Source of the DNA: Arthrobacter sp. AK04
Lineage (GTDB): Bacteria; Actinomycetota; Actinomycetes; Actinomycetales; Micrococcaceae
DNA length: 64,000 nucleotides
Reading direction: 5' to 3'
NCBI RefSeq assembly: GCF_021129155.1
Contig: NZ_JAJOMC010000008.1
Coordinates: 1 to 64,000 of the forward strand
Notes under the pieces: model-generated
Told to the model about the DNA's origin: nothing
Seen by the model: the letters and a program-made list of their open reading frames with translations, nothing else
Database searches by the model: none
Shown here: one piece after another, positions 63,528 through 64,000 of the stretch
Layout: every line of letters begins with the position of its first letter
How positions within the stretch are numbered: position 1 is the stretch's first letter
Position numbers and translations under genes: made by a program

Positions 63528-63986
63528 TTAGAGCTGCCAGCCGGCACTTGTAAGGACGACTTGCTGAGAAAGGGCTGAATCCACATGTGAGTCATCCAGT
63601 TGAGCGGTGCCACGGCGATGAGCATTGTTGATCGCTGCGTTGATTCGTTCACGCTGGCCGCTTTGTTCCCATTCGTAATTCGTGGGAGACGGGCCCAGAG
63701 GGAGGGGAGAGTCCGGCAGCGCCCACCTGTCGCGAAAGACGGCAACGTCACGGACGAGCTGCCAGGTTTCGCCGCTGGTGCTATCTCCGACGGCTTCGAG
63801 CAAAGCACGTTTCCACTCAGGATCGGCTGTCAGCGCTGCCATGCTCACGGTCTCCGTCCTTTGGGAGATACGTATCCTGACCTGCTGAATCATCGACGCT
63901 AAGTCAGGGCGCGGAATGGAGAGCTTTTCAACCAGAGGTTCCTCAACCGCCGTCGTCCTTCCTTTTATGAACTGGCGTAAGCGCAC
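63528..63986 (-). CDS. Unknown protein, possibly partial at window edge
   Basis: A 152-residue helical protein (IPRPDLASMIQQVRIRISQR, TSGETWQLVRDVAVFRDRW, GQRERINAAINNAHRRGTAQ). A GTG at 63986 serves as start, but the frame is open to the window edge, so the gene may begin further right. No family recognised. Confidence 0.5.
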   Translation of the reverse strand: MRLRQFIKGRTTAVEEPLVEKLSIPRPDLASMIQQVRIRISQRTETVSMAALTADPEWKRALLEAVGDSTSGETWQLVRDVAVFRDRWALPDSPLPLGPSPTNYEWEQSGQRERINAAINNAHRRGTAQLDDSHVDSALSQQVVLTSAGWQL

Positions 63987-64000
63987 GCTGAGGACGGCGC

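Larger units (their letters stand above)
16337..64000. mobile_element. Integrative and conjugative element at tRNA-Leu (right end outside window)
   Basis: A tyrosine integrase adjoins the tRNA 3' end; type IV secretion genes, a coupling protein, ArdC and SSB lie about 40 kb further in, and a lysogeny-like control region sits between. From 16.4 kb on, gene order is no longer that of conserved actinobacterial chromosome, and codon use varies by segment. I found no second copy of the tRNA 3' end in the window, so attR lies beyond 64,000. No relaxase is visible; it may also be beyond the edge. Element status is inferred from gene content. Confidence 0.8.

Noticed and set aside
16337..64000. CRISPR array or second attachment site in the element
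   Set aside because: No regularly spaced repeats were seen, and no second copy of the tRNA-Leu 3' end was found by eye.

Overview
The window comes from a high-GC actinobacterium, most likely Arthrobacter/Pseudarthrobacter (Micrococcaceae). Evidence is the actinobacterial gene order hisI - trpE - Trp-associated membrane protein - HGxxPAAW protein - trpC - trpB - trpA - lgt - gltB - gltD - pyk - ANTAR response regulator, strong G/C bias at third codon positions, frequent GTG starts and 1-11 nt gene overlaps. This assignment is from recognition only; no search was run.

Region 1 (1-16,340) is conserved chromosome: the end of the histidine genes, the tryptophan pathway, lipoprotein diacylglyceryl transferase, both glutamate synthase subunits, pyruvate kinase, and a PdtaR-like antiterminator on the opposite strand. 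Region 2 starts at a tRNA-Leu(CAA) gene (16,255-16,336). A tyrosine integrase follows it directly, and everything to the right edge looks like one integrated conjugative element. Its right attachment site and relaxase are not in the window.

The element is a mosaic. 16.4-23.4 kb: integrase, a frameshifted excisionase-like gene, a CoiA-like nuclease, a zinc-ribbon protein, a VanY relic and a one-polypeptide GmrSD-type (DUF262+DUF1524) restriction protein. 24.0-28.5 kb: a control region with an ImmA/IrrE protease, a polytopic membrane protein, two EspR-like XRE regulators, an alpha/beta hydrolase and two small winged-helix regulators, with symmetric operator-like sites. 28.6-31.4 kb: a divergent ECF-like sigma factor followed by a VirB8/TcpC-like protein and a VirB1-like cell-wall hydrolase. 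32.3-41.3 kb: a block from a tailed-phage head module (small terminase, MuF, prohead protease, scaffold, capsid), broken by an IS3-family element that itself carries an IS481-family element, and by a deletion that removed the large terminase and portal genes. It also carries a TRADD-N-associated-type membrane protein. 41.3-44.1 kb: a graveyard of gene and IS1380 fragments.

44.1-50.9 kb is the most interesting part: a compact operon of a 57-codon leader ORF, a CHAT protein that seems to lack its catalytic His, a CHAT protein with an intact His/Cys dyad, and a 1123-residue metacaspase fused to a lipase-like alpha/beta hydrolase. IS1380 relics lie on both sides. I read it as a candidate protease-cascade (abortive infection) immune system. 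53.5-62.3 kb is the transfer module: a small two-TM protein, VirB6-like, SCO6880 and VirB4 ATPase (split VirB4), TraG/VirD4 coupling protein, DUF4913, ArdC-like antirestriction protein and SSB. The window ends in small unknown genes, one of which is a paralogue of a gene in the phage block.
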